Shown one piece after another: positions 54,897 through 63,576 of a stretch of 64,000 nt of DNA. The translations under genes were made by a program, and so were the position numbers. This DNA is from Caldicellulosiruptor bescii DSM 6725 (GTDB lineage Bacteria; Bacillota; Thermoanaerobacteria; Caldicellulosiruptorales; Caldicellulosiruptoraceae), in the NCBI RefSeq assembly GCF_000022325.1, contig NC_012034.1, positions 1,797,501-1,861,500 of the forward strand. The letters are read 5' to 3'. Under the pieces are notes generated by a model that was given only the letters and a program-made list of their open reading frames with translations, ran no database searches and had not been told where the DNA came from. Numbering within the stretch: position 1 is the first letter of the stretch; every line of letters starts with the position of its first letter.

Positions 54897-55826
54897 TTAT
54901 TTTTTGGGCCTGTAAGGAATACCGTCGGCAGCAGGTGCAACACTCTTACCGCCAATACCAATTAATGCTAATATTGTAACTACATAAGGTAACATCATAA
55001 TAATGTTTTTTGAAATTGAAGATTCTTGTAATGTATAGCTAAGTGCTGTTGCAAAACCAAACAAAAGTGATGCTAAGAATGAGCCAACCGGTGTCCATTT
55101 ACCAAAAATCATGGCAGCTAAAGCTATATAACCTCTTCCTGACGACATCTCTGGGGAAAAACTGTTCAAAACACCAATTGAAAGATAAGCACCACCAAGA
55201 GCAGAAAATGCTCCACCCAGTATAACACCCAAGTATTTCATCTTAACAACATCGATACCAGCTGTCTCAGCAGCTTCTGGATTTTCGCCAACTGCTCTTA
55301 GCCTCAAACCTATGGTTGTATAGAATAAAAACCACTGGCTAAGCATTATCAAAACAAACATTATATAAACCATTACATTTTGACCACTTAAAATCTGTCC
55401 AATTACAGGAATTCTATCTATCACAGGTATCCTAACATCAGGAAGTTTAGGGGTGTCAAAAGGTGTCCCTTCCGGGCCATATATAGCATTGAAAAGGTAA
55501 GCTGTAATACCAGATGCAAATATGTTAAAAGCCATACCAAGGACTATCTGGTTTGCATACATCTTTGCAGCTGCCCATGCAAATACATATGCTACCAAAA
55601 TACCTGAGATTACTCCTGCTAAAAGTCCAAGCCATGCATTGTGAAAGTATGCCGAAAACGCAACTGAAACAAATGCCGAAATTAGCATTATTCCTTCCAT
55701 AGAAATATTGACAACGCCAGATCGTTCAGAAAAAGTACCACCAATTGCTGGAAGTGCAAGCGGTACCGACATCGCAATGGTTGATGCCCACAAATATGGG
55801 TTTGTAAAAATACTGAGTATATTCAT
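54897..55826 (-). CDS. nucleoside ABC transporter permease (NupQ/YufQ type)
   Basis: A 309-residue BPD_transp_2 permease with about nine membrane helices. VPLALPAIGGTFSERSGVVNISMEGIMLISAF is the family's first signature (key part SGVVNISMEG). GLRLRAVGENPEAAETAGIDVVKMKY is the coupling helix that meets the ATPase. It pairs with the second permease one base upstream to form the channel of the BMP-dependent transporter. Confidence 0.92.
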   Translation of the reverse strand: MNILSIFTNPYLWASTIAMSVPLALPAIGGTFSERSGVVNISMEGIMLISAFVSVAFSAYFHNAWLGLLAGVISGILVAYVFAWAAAKMYANQIVLGMAFNIFASGITAYLFNAIYGPEGTPFDTPKLPDVRIPVIDRIPVIGQILSGQNVMVYIMFVLIMLSQWFLFYTTIGLRLRAVGENPEAAETAGIDVVKMKYLGVILGGAFSALGGAYLSIGVLNSFSPEMSSGRGYIALAAMIFGKWTPVGSFLASLLFGFATALSYTLQESSISKNIIMMLPYVVTILALIGIGGKSVAPAADGIPYRPKK

Positions 55827-55827
55827 C

Positions 55828-56904
55828 TTACTCTTGCCCTCCTACCGGTTGCAACTTTGTTTTCCTGGTTTTAATCTTTTCCATAACAATCCTATAAAGT
55901 TCTTCAATTGCAATAAAGAATATTATAAGTCCTACCACAACATCAGCAAGCTGTCCAGAAATATTTGTTTGCATCTGCATCTCCTGGGCACCTGTTGAAA
56001 GTCCTGCCAAGAAAATTGCTGCAATTACAACACCAATTGGATTGTTATTCGCAAGAAGCGCAACAACTATAGCAGTATAACCATAACCCGAAGTAAAGCT
56101 ATCATAGAGTCTGTGCTGCACACCCATTATCTGAACAGCACCAGCAAGACCAGCAAATGCACCAGAAAGCCCCATTGCCAAAACAAGTTTTTGAGCAACG
56201 TTCATGCCAGCATACTTTGCAGCTTTGATATTAAACCCTACTGCTCTGAGTTCATAACCTATGGTTGTTTTGTACATGAGAATATATACTACCACAACTG
56301 CCAAAATTGCAATGTAAAGTCCACTTGACAGTTGTGTATTTGGTACCAAAGTACTTAACTTTGCACTGTTTTGAATCACCGGTGATTGGGGTATTGTTCC
56401 CTTGTCCATCATCGGACCGCCTTCTAACAAATAATGGCTAAAATAAATGGCTATATAGCTCATCATCATAGTTGTGATAACCTCATGAGCACCAGTATAA
56501 ACTTTTGCCAACCCTGGAACAAGTCCGCCCCAAAGTGCGCCCGCTATCATAGCACATATTATTATCAATGGAATGTGTAAAAACCATGGAAGACCCTTTA
56601 TCTGATACCCAAGATAAGTTGCAACAATTGCGCCTATCCAAAACTGTCCTTCAGCACCAATATTAAAAAGTCCTGAAGAAAATGCTATTGCAACTCCAAG
56701 GCCTGTTATTATGAGAGGTATTGCGTTTGTCAGAGTTGTCGCAAAGTTCATTAAATTCCCATATGCTCCACTAAAAAGAGCAATGTACGCATAAATAGGA
56801 TTTTGCTTTGCTGTGATTAATATTACTATCCCACCTACAACCATGGATATAAAAATAGCAATAAGCGGCATTAAAATACTCTGCAAAATCTTTTTTATCA
56901 TCAC
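55828..56904 (-). CDS. nucleoside ABC transporter permease (NupP/YufP type)
   Basis: A 358-residue permease of the same superfamily, with a longer N-terminus. FSSGLFNIGAEGQFWIGAIVATY and the coupling segment GYELRAVGFNIKAAKYAGMNV are diagnostic. The C-terminal tail is basic. It is 3 bases from the ATPase gene upstream and 1 base from its partner downstream. Confidence 0.92.
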   Translation of the reverse strand: MMIKKILQSILMPLIAIFISMVVGGIVILITAKQNPIYAYIALFSGAYGNLMNFATTLTNAIPLIITGLGVAIAFSSGLFNIGAEGQFWIGAIVATYLGYQIKGLPWFLHIPLIIICAMIAGALWGGLVPGLAKVYTGAHEVITTMMMSYIAIYFSHYLLEGGPMMDKGTIPQSPVIQNSAKLSTLVPNTQLSSGLYIAILAVVVVYILMYKTTIGYELRAVGFNIKAAKYAGMNVAQKLVLAMGLSGAFAGLAGAVQIMGVQHRLYDSFTSGYGYTAIVVALLANNNPIGVVIAAIFLAGLSTGAQEMQMQTNISGQLADVVVGLIIFFIAIEELYRIVMEKIKTRKTKLQPVGGQE

Positions 56905-56907
56905 CGT

Positions 56908-58419
56908 TTAGGCCTCCTTCTTTTTCTTGCCTATCATCATAAGTCCTATCTCTTCTTTTGTTGCATTTTTACTTTCCAAAATATCCATAATCCTGCCCGA
57001 ATACATCACAGCAATCCTGTCAGAAAGATTCAAAATCTCATCAAGTTCTAAAGAAACAAGTAGTATTGCTTTACCACTGTCCCGAAGTTCAATCAGTTTT
57101 CTATGGATGTACTCTATAGCTCCCACATCCATTCCTCTTGTTGGTTGAACAGCAATTAAAAGGTCTGGACTGCTTGAAAACTCTCTTGCCAAGATTACCT
57201 TTTGCTGATTGCCACCTGAAAGATTCTTTGCAAATAACTTGTAATCAGGTGGACGCACATCAAATTCATGTATGAGTCTATCAGCTTCTGAGATTATTAC
57301 CTTATAATTTAAAAAACCTCCATTAGAATATGGCTTTTTATAGTACCTTTTGAGCACAATGTTTTCTGCCACTGTAAAGTTCAAAACAAGCCCGTCCTGC
57401 TGCCTGTCTGCTGGAATATAAGCAATCCCTTTTTCGTAACGTCTGCGGGTGGGAAGGTTTTGAATTTCCTCTCCTTTGAAGATTATTTTCCCTGTTGATG
57501 AAATAAGTCCAACAATAGCTTCTACAAGCTCATTTTGTCCATTTCCATCAACACCTGCTATACCAAAAATCTCTCCTCTTCTTACTTCAAAACTTACATC
57601 TTTGACCTTTTCAACACCGTTTTTCAGTTTGACTGAAAGGTTTTCAACCTTTAACACAGTCTCTCCTAACCGCGGTTCAGTCTTTTCAACAACAAGTTTA
57701 ACTTCTCTTCCGACCATCAAATTTGCAAGTTCCTGTTCGGTTGTTTCTTTGGTGTTCAAGGTCTTTATTGTCTTTCCTCTTCTCATAACAGTTACTCTAT
57801 CTGAAATTTCCATAACCTCATCAAGTTTGTGGCTTATAAATAATATGGATATCCCTTGAGCTTTCAGGTTATTTATAATCTTAAAAAGTTCCCTTGTCTC
57901 TTGGGGTGTTAGCATTGCTGTTGGTTCATCAAGTATCAAAAGCCTTGCATCTCTGTAAAAAGCCTTTAATATCTCTACTCTTTGTTGCATACCTACACTT
58001 AAATCTCCAACTTTTGCCTTTGGGTCAATTTCTAAATTGTATTTCTTCGAAATCTCAAGAATTTTCTTCTCAGCTTCTTGAACATTAAACCTAAAACCTT
58101 TTGGCTCAAATCCCAAAACAATATTTTCAGCCACGGTAAATACAGGTATCAACATAAAATGCTGATGAACCATTCCTATTCCTTTTTCAATTGCTTCATG
58201 AGGTCCTTTGACTTCAAGTTTTTGACCTTCAAAATATATCTCTCCAGAATCAGGAGTATAAAGACCATAGATGATATTCATTAAAGTAGACTTTCCAGCA
58301 CCATTTTCCCCAAGTATGGCATGTACCTCACCTTTTTTGACATCCAAAAACACATTATCATTTGCTTGAATATTACCAAATCTTTTAGAAATATCCTTTA
58401 CCTGCAAAATGTACTCCAT
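56908..58419 (-). CDS. nucleoside ABC transporter ATPase (NupO/YufO type)
   Basis: A 503-residue double ATPase of the sugar/nucleoside class. The first half has Walker A GENGAGKSTLMN, the signature VGMQQRVEILKAF and Walker B LLILDEPTAML. In the second half Walker A is degenerate (GVDGNGQNELVEAI), while LSGGNQQKVILAREF and an atypical Walker B, LLIAVQPTRGMD, are present. A degenerate second site is usual in this family. The ATG at 58419 lies seven bases after AGGTGGG. Confidence 0.94.
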   Translation of the reverse strand: MEYILQVKDISKRFGNIQANDNVFLDVKKGEVHAILGENGAGKSTLMNIIYGLYTPDSGEIYFEGQKLEVKGPHEAIEKGIGMVHQHFMLIPVFTVAENIVLGFEPKGFRFNVQEAEKKILEISKKYNLEIDPKAKVGDLSVGMQQRVEILKAFYRDARLLILDEPTAMLTPQETRELFKIINNLKAQGISILFISHKLDEVMEISDRVTVMRRGKTIKTLNTKETTEQELANLMVGREVKLVVEKTEPRLGETVLKVENLSVKLKNGVEKVKDVSFEVRRGEIFGIAGVDGNGQNELVEAIVGLISSTGKIIFKGEEIQNLPTRRRYEKGIAYIPADRQQDGLVLNFTVAENIVLKRYYKKPYSNGGFLNYKVIISEADRLIHEFDVRPPDYKLFAKNLSGGNQQKVILAREFSSSPDLLIAVQPTRGMDVGAIEYIHRKLIELRDSGKAILLVSLELDEILNLSDRIAVMYSGRIMDILESKNATKEEIGLMMIGKKKKEA

Positions 58420-58437
58420 ATCATGTCCCACCTGTCT

Positions 58438-59172
58438 TTATATTCTTTTTATTATTTCAATGATAACCTTTTTGAGCTTTTCTACATTTTCAGAAAACAC
58501 TCTTAAAACCTCTTCATGCGAAACAGGTTTTATATCTGGGTCATCTTCTAACCCCGCATCATAGTCTGTCACAAGAGTTATATTTAAATACTTTATTCCA
58601 AGCTCATTTGCCAAAGCTACTTCGGGATACTGGGTCATTCCAATAACGTCAAACCCCATCTTGGAATACCATCTGCTTTCTGCTAAAGTAGAAAATCGCG
58701 GTCCCTGAATAACTACACATGTACCTTTTTTATGAAATCTATATCCAAGTTCTTCTAAAACATTAATTGCAATTTCTCTCATCTGTTCATCATAAGGCTG
58801 TGCCATTGAGGTGTGCTTTACATTTCCAATATCCGAAAATGTGTCCTCTCGTCCCCATGTTCTGTCAATAAACTGGTCAACAATTACAAAATCACCCGGC
58901 ATAATCTCCTTTTTTAAGCTTCCACATGCTGTTGTTGAAATAATCTTCACAACACCCAGTTCTTTTAATGCATATATATTTGCCTTATATGGCACTTTAT
59001 GAGGAGGGTAAATATGTTTCTTCCCATGCCTCGGAATAAACGCAACTTCCTTTCCTCCCACCTTGGAGATTGCTATTTTATCACTTGGTTTGCCATAAGG
59101 TGTTTCAATCTCAATCTCCTCAAAGTTTACCAAAAAAGAGTAAAATCCAGAACCACCTATTATCCCTATCAT
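58438..59172 (-). CDS. mtnP: S-methyl-5'-thioadenosine phosphorylase family protein
   Basis: A 244-residue MTAP-type enzyme: IGIIGGSGFYSFL, FIPRHGKKHIYPPHKVPYKANIYAL and ISTTACGSLKKEIMPGDFVIVDQFIDRT are characteristic, with IQGPRFSTLAESRWY and VIGMTQYPEVALANE for the base. It splits 5'-methylthioadenosine to adenine and methylthioribose-1-phosphate. Methylthioinosine or other purine nucleosides are possible substrates. Lying second in the operon, it broadens purine salvage. Confidence 0.9.
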   Translation of the reverse strand: MIGIIGGSGFYSFLVNFEEIEIETPYGKPSDKIAISKVGGKEVAFIPRHGKKHIYPPHKVPYKANIYALKELGVVKIISTTACGSLKKEIMPGDFVIVDQFIDRTWGREDTFSDIGNVKHTSMAQPYDEQMREIAINVLEELGYRFHKKGTCVVIQGPRFSTLAESRWYSKMGFDVIGMTQYPEVALANELGIKYLNITLVTDYDAGLEDDPDIKPVSHEEVLRVFSENVEKLKKVIIEIIKRI

Positions 59173-59220
59173 ATGGATTAGTACTCCCCTCTATTTGTGT
59201 TATAAACTTGTGTATTGTTG

Positions 59221-59261
59221 AAAGGCCTGCTGTGATATTAGATATTGCCCAGCAGGCCTTT
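59221..59261. terminator. intra-operon hairpin between bmp and mtnP
   Basis: AAAGGCCTGCTG and CAGCAGGCCTTT are perfect 12-base arms. On minus the stem is followed by only a short T run (CCTTTCAACA), so termination is probably partial. This would give more binding protein than permease, a common arrangement, or the stem may stabilise the 3' end. Confidence 0.65.
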
Positions 59262-59276
59262 AAAACTTAAATGGTA

Positions 59277-60299
59277 CTACTTTACTTCTGTTGGTATCTT
59301 TATCTTACCAGCTTTTATATCAGCAATTACCTTGTTTATTTTTGCACTCACACTATTTGGAACACCTTTCATAAACGGAGCAAGTCCAACGCCATTGTTT
59401 TTCAAATCAAAGTAAATGATACCACTTTTGAATTTCCCATTTAATGTATCTTTTATAACACTGTATGTTGCAACGTCAACTCTCTTCATTGCAGAGGTAA
59501 CAACAGTGGCTGGTGCAACATAGCTTTGGTCTGAGTCAACACCGATTGCATAAACTCCCTTTTCTTTTGCAGCCTGGATAACACCAAGACCTGTCTGCCC
59601 TGCAACTTGGAACACAAAGTCAGCACCCTGTGCAATTTCTGAAAGAGCTACCTGTTTTCCTGATGCCGGGTCATCAAACTTGCCAGTGTACTTGATTATA
59701 ACCTTTGCTTTTGGAATCTCGCTCAAGACGCCAGCTTTAAAACCTGCAATGTATCTGTCAACAGGTGGAATCTTCATGCCACCTACAACTCCAAATATAT
59801 TCTTTCCAGTTGTTTTACCAAACTTAGCTTTCTCAAGCAAAGCTGCAGCAACTCCTGCTAAGTAGCCTGCTTGTTCTTCTCTAAACATAGCTGAGGCAAC
59901 ATTAGGAAGGTCAGAAATCTCAGAGTCGATAATTAAAAATTTTGCCTTTGGGAACTGCTTTGCAACTGTCACAACCGAGTCGTGCATCAAAAAACCAACT
60001 GCAATAATTAAATCGTAATTAGCTTTTGCAAGTTTCTGTAAGTTTGGAACATAGTCTGTCATCTGCTTTGACTGAATGAGAGTTGTTTTGATTTTTAGTT
60101 CTTTTTCAGCTCTTTTCAGTCCTTCATATGCAGACTGGTTGAAACTTCTGTCATTGACACCACCAACGTCAGTGACAAGCCCTACCTTAAAAGTTTTTTG
60201 GGATGTAGACCCACTTGCCATGTTCCAAGATACATTTAAGCTTAATAAAAGAGCAGCAATCACAACAAGACTTAAAACCGCATACAAGCTTCTCTTCAT
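59277..60299 (-). CDS. BMP-family ABC transporter substrate-binding protein
   Basis: A 340-residue exported binding protein of the basic membrane protein (PnrA/TmpC) type that binds nucleosides. Signal peptide helix at 6-22. FKVGLVTDVGGVNDRSFNQSAYEGL opens the mature part; VGFLMHDSVV, REEQAGYLAGVAAAL and GVDSDQSYV line the ligand site. There is no lipobox and in fact no cysteine in the whole protein, which is unusual because these are normally lipoproteins. The ATG at 60299 has AAAGGAGG upstream. It is the first gene of the 12-gene operon. Confidence 0.93.
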   Translation of the reverse strand: MKRSLYAVLSLVVIAALLLSLNVSWNMASGSTSQKTFKVGLVTDVGGVNDRSFNQSAYEGLKRAEKELKIKTTLIQSKQMTDYVPNLQKLAKANYDLIIAVGFLMHDSVVTVAKQFPKAKFLIIDSEISDLPNVASAMFREEQAGYLAGVAAALLEKAKFGKTTGKNIFGVVGGMKIPPVDRYIAGFKAGVLSEIPKAKVIIKYTGKFDDPASGKQVALSEIAQGADFVFQVAGQTGLGVIQAAKEKGVYAIGVDSDQSYVAPATVVTSAMKRVDVATYSVIKDTLNGKFKSGIIYFDLKNNGVGLAPFMKGVPNSVSAKINKVIADIKAGKIKIPTEVK

Positions 60300-60327
60300 A
60301 AAAAGCAAACCTCCTTTTGTATTTTTT

Positions 60328-60369
60328 AGATGTCAGACATCTAACATCTGACATCTGACATCTGACATT
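60328..60369. repeat. heptamer tandem repeats with palindrome in the operon leader
   Basis: Reading plus, GACATCT recurs with a 7-base period (GACATCT, AACATCT, GACATCT, GACATCT, GACATT). The first copy also closes the palindrome AGATGTC-A-GACATCT (60328-60342). The array starts right after the -10 box of the bmp promoter and covers the likely transcription start and early leader. It probably is a multi-site operator; the in-operon GntR regulator is the obvious candidate. Confidence 0.65.
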
Positions 60370-60372
60370 ACT

Positions 60373-60401
60373 ATTTTATGATCTTTATTCAAAAAAGTCA
60401 A
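60373..60401 (-). promoter_or_regulatory. promoter of the 12-gene nucleoside operon
   Basis: On minus, TTGACT (60401-60396) and TAAAAT (60378-60373) are 17 bases apart. It lies about 75 bases before the bmp start, immediately upstream of the heptamer array. No other equally good promoter is seen in the run of 12 genes. Confidence 0.75.
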
Positions 60402-60435
60402 TATGAAAATTTATAAATTTGTGAATTATAATTAT

Positions 60436-60466
60436 AAAAGGCTGCCTCTAAATTGCAGCCTTTTTT
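60436..60466 (-). terminator. terminator of murT-gatD
   Basis: GGCTGC-CTCTAAATT-GCAGCC with T runs on both sides (CCTTTTAT on minus, six T on plus), 14 bases after the gatD stop. Confidence 0.75.
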
Positions 60467-60479
60467 CTAAATATTTGTT

Positions 60480-61208
60480 TTACATATACAATTCTTTTAC
60501 CCTGTTGTGTGCTAAATACTCTAATGTATCATCTAATTTCTGAAACTCTAAGCTATCCAAATTATACTTTCTTTCAAGAGCTTTTTTGATCATAAAGTCT
60601 GCAATATGCGGATTTTTTGGAAGAAGAGGTCCGTGCAGATAAGTACCTATCACGTTTTTATAAATTAGTCCTTCAAATCCATCCTTTCCGTTATTGCCAT
60701 GACCTTTTAAAACCTTGCCAAAAGGTTGATAATCATGATATGTTCTACCACCATGATTTTCATATCCCACAACTGTTTTTGGAAAAACATCCAAGCTTGT
60801 TTCGATTATAATGTTACCAATAAGTCTTTTCCCCTCAGCTTTTGTTATAAAATCCAGAAGATGAAGACCCTTTATTGCTCTTCCGCTTGCATCGATATAA
60901 GCCTCTCCTAAAAGCTGATAGCCACCACAGATTGCAAGTACTACAATCCCATCTTCAATAAGACTTTTAATAAGCCCTTTCAAATTTATAAGATGTGAAT
61001 ATACAATAGACTGTTCTCTATCTGATGCCCCACCAAGCAAAATTATATCTGCACTTTTTAGGATTTCTTGGCCTGCGCCTAAATTGTATTCAAAAATGTT
61101 TGCTTTTATGCCTCTCCAAACGCATCTTTTCTGCAGACAGATAATATTGCCTCTATCTCCATATAGGTTTAAAACTTCTGGAAACATATTCACAATATTT
61201 ATCTCCAC
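60480..61208 (-). CDS. gatD: lipid II isoglutaminyl synthase glutaminase subunit GatD
   Basis: A 242-residue CobB/CobQ-like glutamine amidotransferase. ILLGGASDREQ, the nucleophile Cys in VLAICGGYQLLG near 98, and the catalytic His in IGTYLHGPLLPKNP mark the triad-type active site. With MurT, encoded 3 bases upstream, it amidates the D-glutamate of lipid II in Gram-positive peptidoglycan. Stand-alone cobyrinic acid enzymes are larger and have an extra ATPase domain. Confidence 0.93.
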   Translation of the reverse strand: MEINIVNMFPEVLNLYGDRGNIICLQKRCVWRGIKANIFEYNLGAGQEILKSADIILLGGASDREQSIVYSHLINLKGLIKSLIEDGIVVLAICGGYQLLGEAYIDASGRAIKGLHLLDFITKAEGKRLIGNIIIETSLDVFPKTVVGYENHGGRTYHDYQPFGKVLKGHGNNGKDGFEGLIYKNVIGTYLHGPLLPKNPHIADFMIKKALERKYNLDSLEFQKLDDTLEYLAHNRVKELYM

Positions 61209-61211
61209 TTT

Positions 61212-62552
61212 TCATCCCATCCTTTTTGAAAGAACGTCTACTATTTTCTTTACTTCAAAGAGAGCTGTATATGTTGGAAGAATATAGACCTTCTCAATAT
61301 CTTTTAGCTCAAAAACCCTGTTTAAATCTTCTTTGTAGTCAATAAACTCAAAATTAGAAAGTACAAATTCACTGTATTTTACTCTCAAGGCCATATCTTC
61401 TTTCCTCTTGCCGCCAAAGTACAAAGCTTTGATGTTTTCTATCCTGCCCAAGATGTCAAAATCAGCATCCCAAATCCATGAAATATCTCTGCCATCTGCA
61501 GCATTGTCGTTAAGGATAAAAACAATTGCCTTAGGGTCAGGGTCCTTGCTAATTACGCTTAGTGTCTCGCTCATGCCTATGGGGTTTTTTACAAGTGATA
61601 TTATCACTTTTTTACCGCCAACTTCTTTCTTTTCTAACCTTCCAAGTTTATTTTCAAATGTTTCAATTCTTTCTTTTATTCTTTCCTTTTCAATGCCAAT
61701 CAGCATTGCTACCGAAATAGCTGCACATACATTGTACAGATTATAAACACCACCCATTTTCCATCTAATATTCTCAATATTTATACCTGTTTCTCTGTCA
61801 ACAAAATCAAAAACAAACCCTGTCAAATCTTCTCTTATATTTGTGATGATAAACCTGCTTTCAGGATTTTTATAACCACAAACTGAGCATTCATATTTAC
61901 CAAGATGTCCAACATTATAAAACGAATATTCAAGCTTGGCATTGCAAATAGGACAGAAACGTGAATCCAACGTAACATTGGTTTTTCGACTAAACATATT
62001 TTCATCAACACTATAAAACACCTTTTTTTCACCACTAAAACTTGCCAAGTTTGGATCGTCTGCATTTATTATAGCTAAAGCCTGTCCAATATGATCTAAA
62101 ATCAGATCTTTTACCCTGTCAAGTTCACCGTACCTGTCAAGCTGGTCTCTGAACACATTGGTTGTAACAAATATGTCTGGTTTTAAGTATCTTGTTACAA
62201 TTGGCAGTGAGCCTTCGTCAACTTCAAAACATGCAATATCATAATTTGACCTTAGATTATTTATAAAAGCACTTACAATCCCGTTTGCCATGTTTGACCC
62301 CTTCAAATTAGAAAGCACAACTCTATCGTCCGCAATTAACCAGTTTATTATGTTGTTTGTGGTTGTCTTACCATTTGTACCTGATATAAGTATCTTCAAT
62401 TTGCACCTTTTATCAATCTCTTTTATAATCCTTGGATAAATTTTCAGGGCAATCTTACCTGGTGCGCTTGTTGCATCTTTCCCACAAAGCTTCAGCATAA
62501 GCTTAACAATCATCCCCAGCAAAATGGCAATGTAAAGCCTTATATTTTCCAA
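61212..62552 (-). CDS. murT: lipid II isoglutaminyl synthase subunit MurT
   Basis: A 446-residue Mur-ligase-like protein. The ATP loop is ISGTNGKTTTNNIINWL near 56-72. An inserted zinc ribbon follows, CPICNAKLEYSF...YECSVCGYKNPESR, which is typical of MurT. The C-terminal DUF1727 domain ends it. It activates the lipid II glutamate carboxylate for amidation by GatD. The N-terminus has a hydrophobic helix. The start is a TTG with AGGAGATG upstream. Confidence 0.94.
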   Translation of the reverse strand: MENIRLYIAILLGMIVKLMLKLCGKDATSAPGKIALKIYPRIIKEIDKRCKLKILISGTNGKTTTNNIINWLIADDRVVLSNLKGSNMANGIVSAFINNLRSNYDIACFEVDEGSLPIVTRYLKPDIFVTTNVFRDQLDRYGELDRVKDLILDHIGQALAIINADDPNLASFSGEKKVFYSVDENMFSRKTNVTLDSRFCPICNAKLEYSFYNVGHLGKYECSVCGYKNPESRFIITNIREDLTGFVFDFVDRETGINIENIRWKMGGVYNLYNVCAAISVAMLIGIEKERIKERIETFENKLGRLEKKEVGGKKVIISLVKNPIGMSETLSVISKDPDPKAIVFILNDNAADGRDISWIWDADFDILGRIENIKALYFGGKRKEDMALRVKYSEFVLSNFEFIDYKEDLNRVFELKDIEKVYILPTYTALFEVKKIVDVLSKRMG

Positions 62553-62591
62553 TTATCTCATCTCCTACTTTCTGAAAAGATTTGTAAAAAT

Positions 62592-62617
62592 ACAAAAAAG
62601 CAAGGCACTGCCTTGCC
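62592..62617 (-). terminator. terminator of xerD
   Basis: On minus, GCAAGGCA and TGCCTTGC make a hairpin followed by six T, 29 bases after the xerD stop. Confidence 0.85.
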
Positions 62618-62645
62618 CCACGTATTTTCAAAATAAAAATCTTAT

Positions 62646-63521
62646 TTATGCACGTGGATGGGTTTTTTGATACACCTCTTTTAGCTTAACATTTGCAACT
62701 TGAAGGTATCTCTGTGTTGTGGAAATATCAGCATGGCCAAGCATTTGCTGAACAGCTCTCACATCCGCACCATTTTCAATTAGATGAGTGGCAAAAGAGT
62801 GTCTGAGCACATGCGGTGTTATTTCTTTATCTATCTTTGCATTTTGTGCATAAAACTTTACTATCTTCCAAAATCCCTGTCTTGTCATTCTTTCACCGCT
62901 AAAGTTCAAAAAAAGAGCTTCTTCATCTTTACTTTTTGCAAGGTAAGGTCGTGAATGACGCAAATACTTCTCCACTGCCGAAATGGCATATGAACCAATG
63001 GGAATAACTCTGTCTCTTTTCTTGTTTTTGCAAATAATATATCCGTGTTCAAGATTGATGTCGTCAAGATTGAGATTTATAAGCTCGCTTACCCTGATAC
63101 CTGTTGCATACAAAAGCTCAAGCATTGCTTTATCTCTGATTCCTTTAATATCATCCTCTTTCGGACATGAAAGAAGCCTTTCCACCTCATCTCTTGTAAG
63201 TATCTGAGGTGGACTTTTTTCAAGTTTTGGAGGTTCAATCTCAATCTTTCCAATATCAACAATATCCTGAATTTTTAGAAATTCATAAAAGACTTTTAGT
63301 GAAACAATTGCACGTGCAATAGTACTGTTTGATTTACCACCTTTTTGCATACTGATAATGTATGCTATCAATGTTGTCTGAGAAGTATTTTCAAGTTTTA
63401 TTTTTATGTCATCTAAAAACTCTATGTATTTTTTAGCGTCCCGTAAATACGAACTTATAGTATTCTGTGAAAATCTATTCTGTCTCTGGAGGTAATTACC
63501 AAACGCTTCTATGATACTCAT
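62646..63521 (-). CDS. xerD: tyrosine recombinase XerD-like
   Basis: A 291-residue tyrosine recombinase. The N-terminal SAM-like core-binding domain has FGNYLQRQNRFSQNTISSYLRDAKKYIEFL. The catalytic residues are Arg in YATGIRVSELINL, then HVLRHSFATHLIENGADVRAVQQMLGHADISTTQRYLQV (key parts HVLRHSFATHLI, LGHADI and the nucleophile Tyr in TQRYLQV). It resolves chromosome dimers at dif together with XerC. In Bacillus xerD also lies beside spoIIM and deoB/punA, matching the context here. Confidence 0.92.
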   Translation of the reverse strand: MSIIEAFGNYLQRQNRFSQNTISSYLRDAKKYIEFLDDIKIKLENTSQTTLIAYIISMQKGGKSNSTIARAIVSLKVFYEFLKIQDIVDIGKIEIEPPKLEKSPPQILTRDEVERLLSCPKEDDIKGIRDKAMLELLYATGIRVSELINLNLDDINLEHGYIICKNKKRDRVIPIGSYAISAVEKYLRHSRPYLAKSKDEEALFLNFSGERMTRQGFWKIVKFYAQNAKIDKEITPHVLRHSFATHLIENGADVRAVQQMLGHADISTTQRYLQVANVKLKEVYQKTHPRA

Positions 63522-63576
63522 CTATACCCAAATCCCCTTATATCTATAAATAAGTTCCTGCCAGCTTATATCAATC

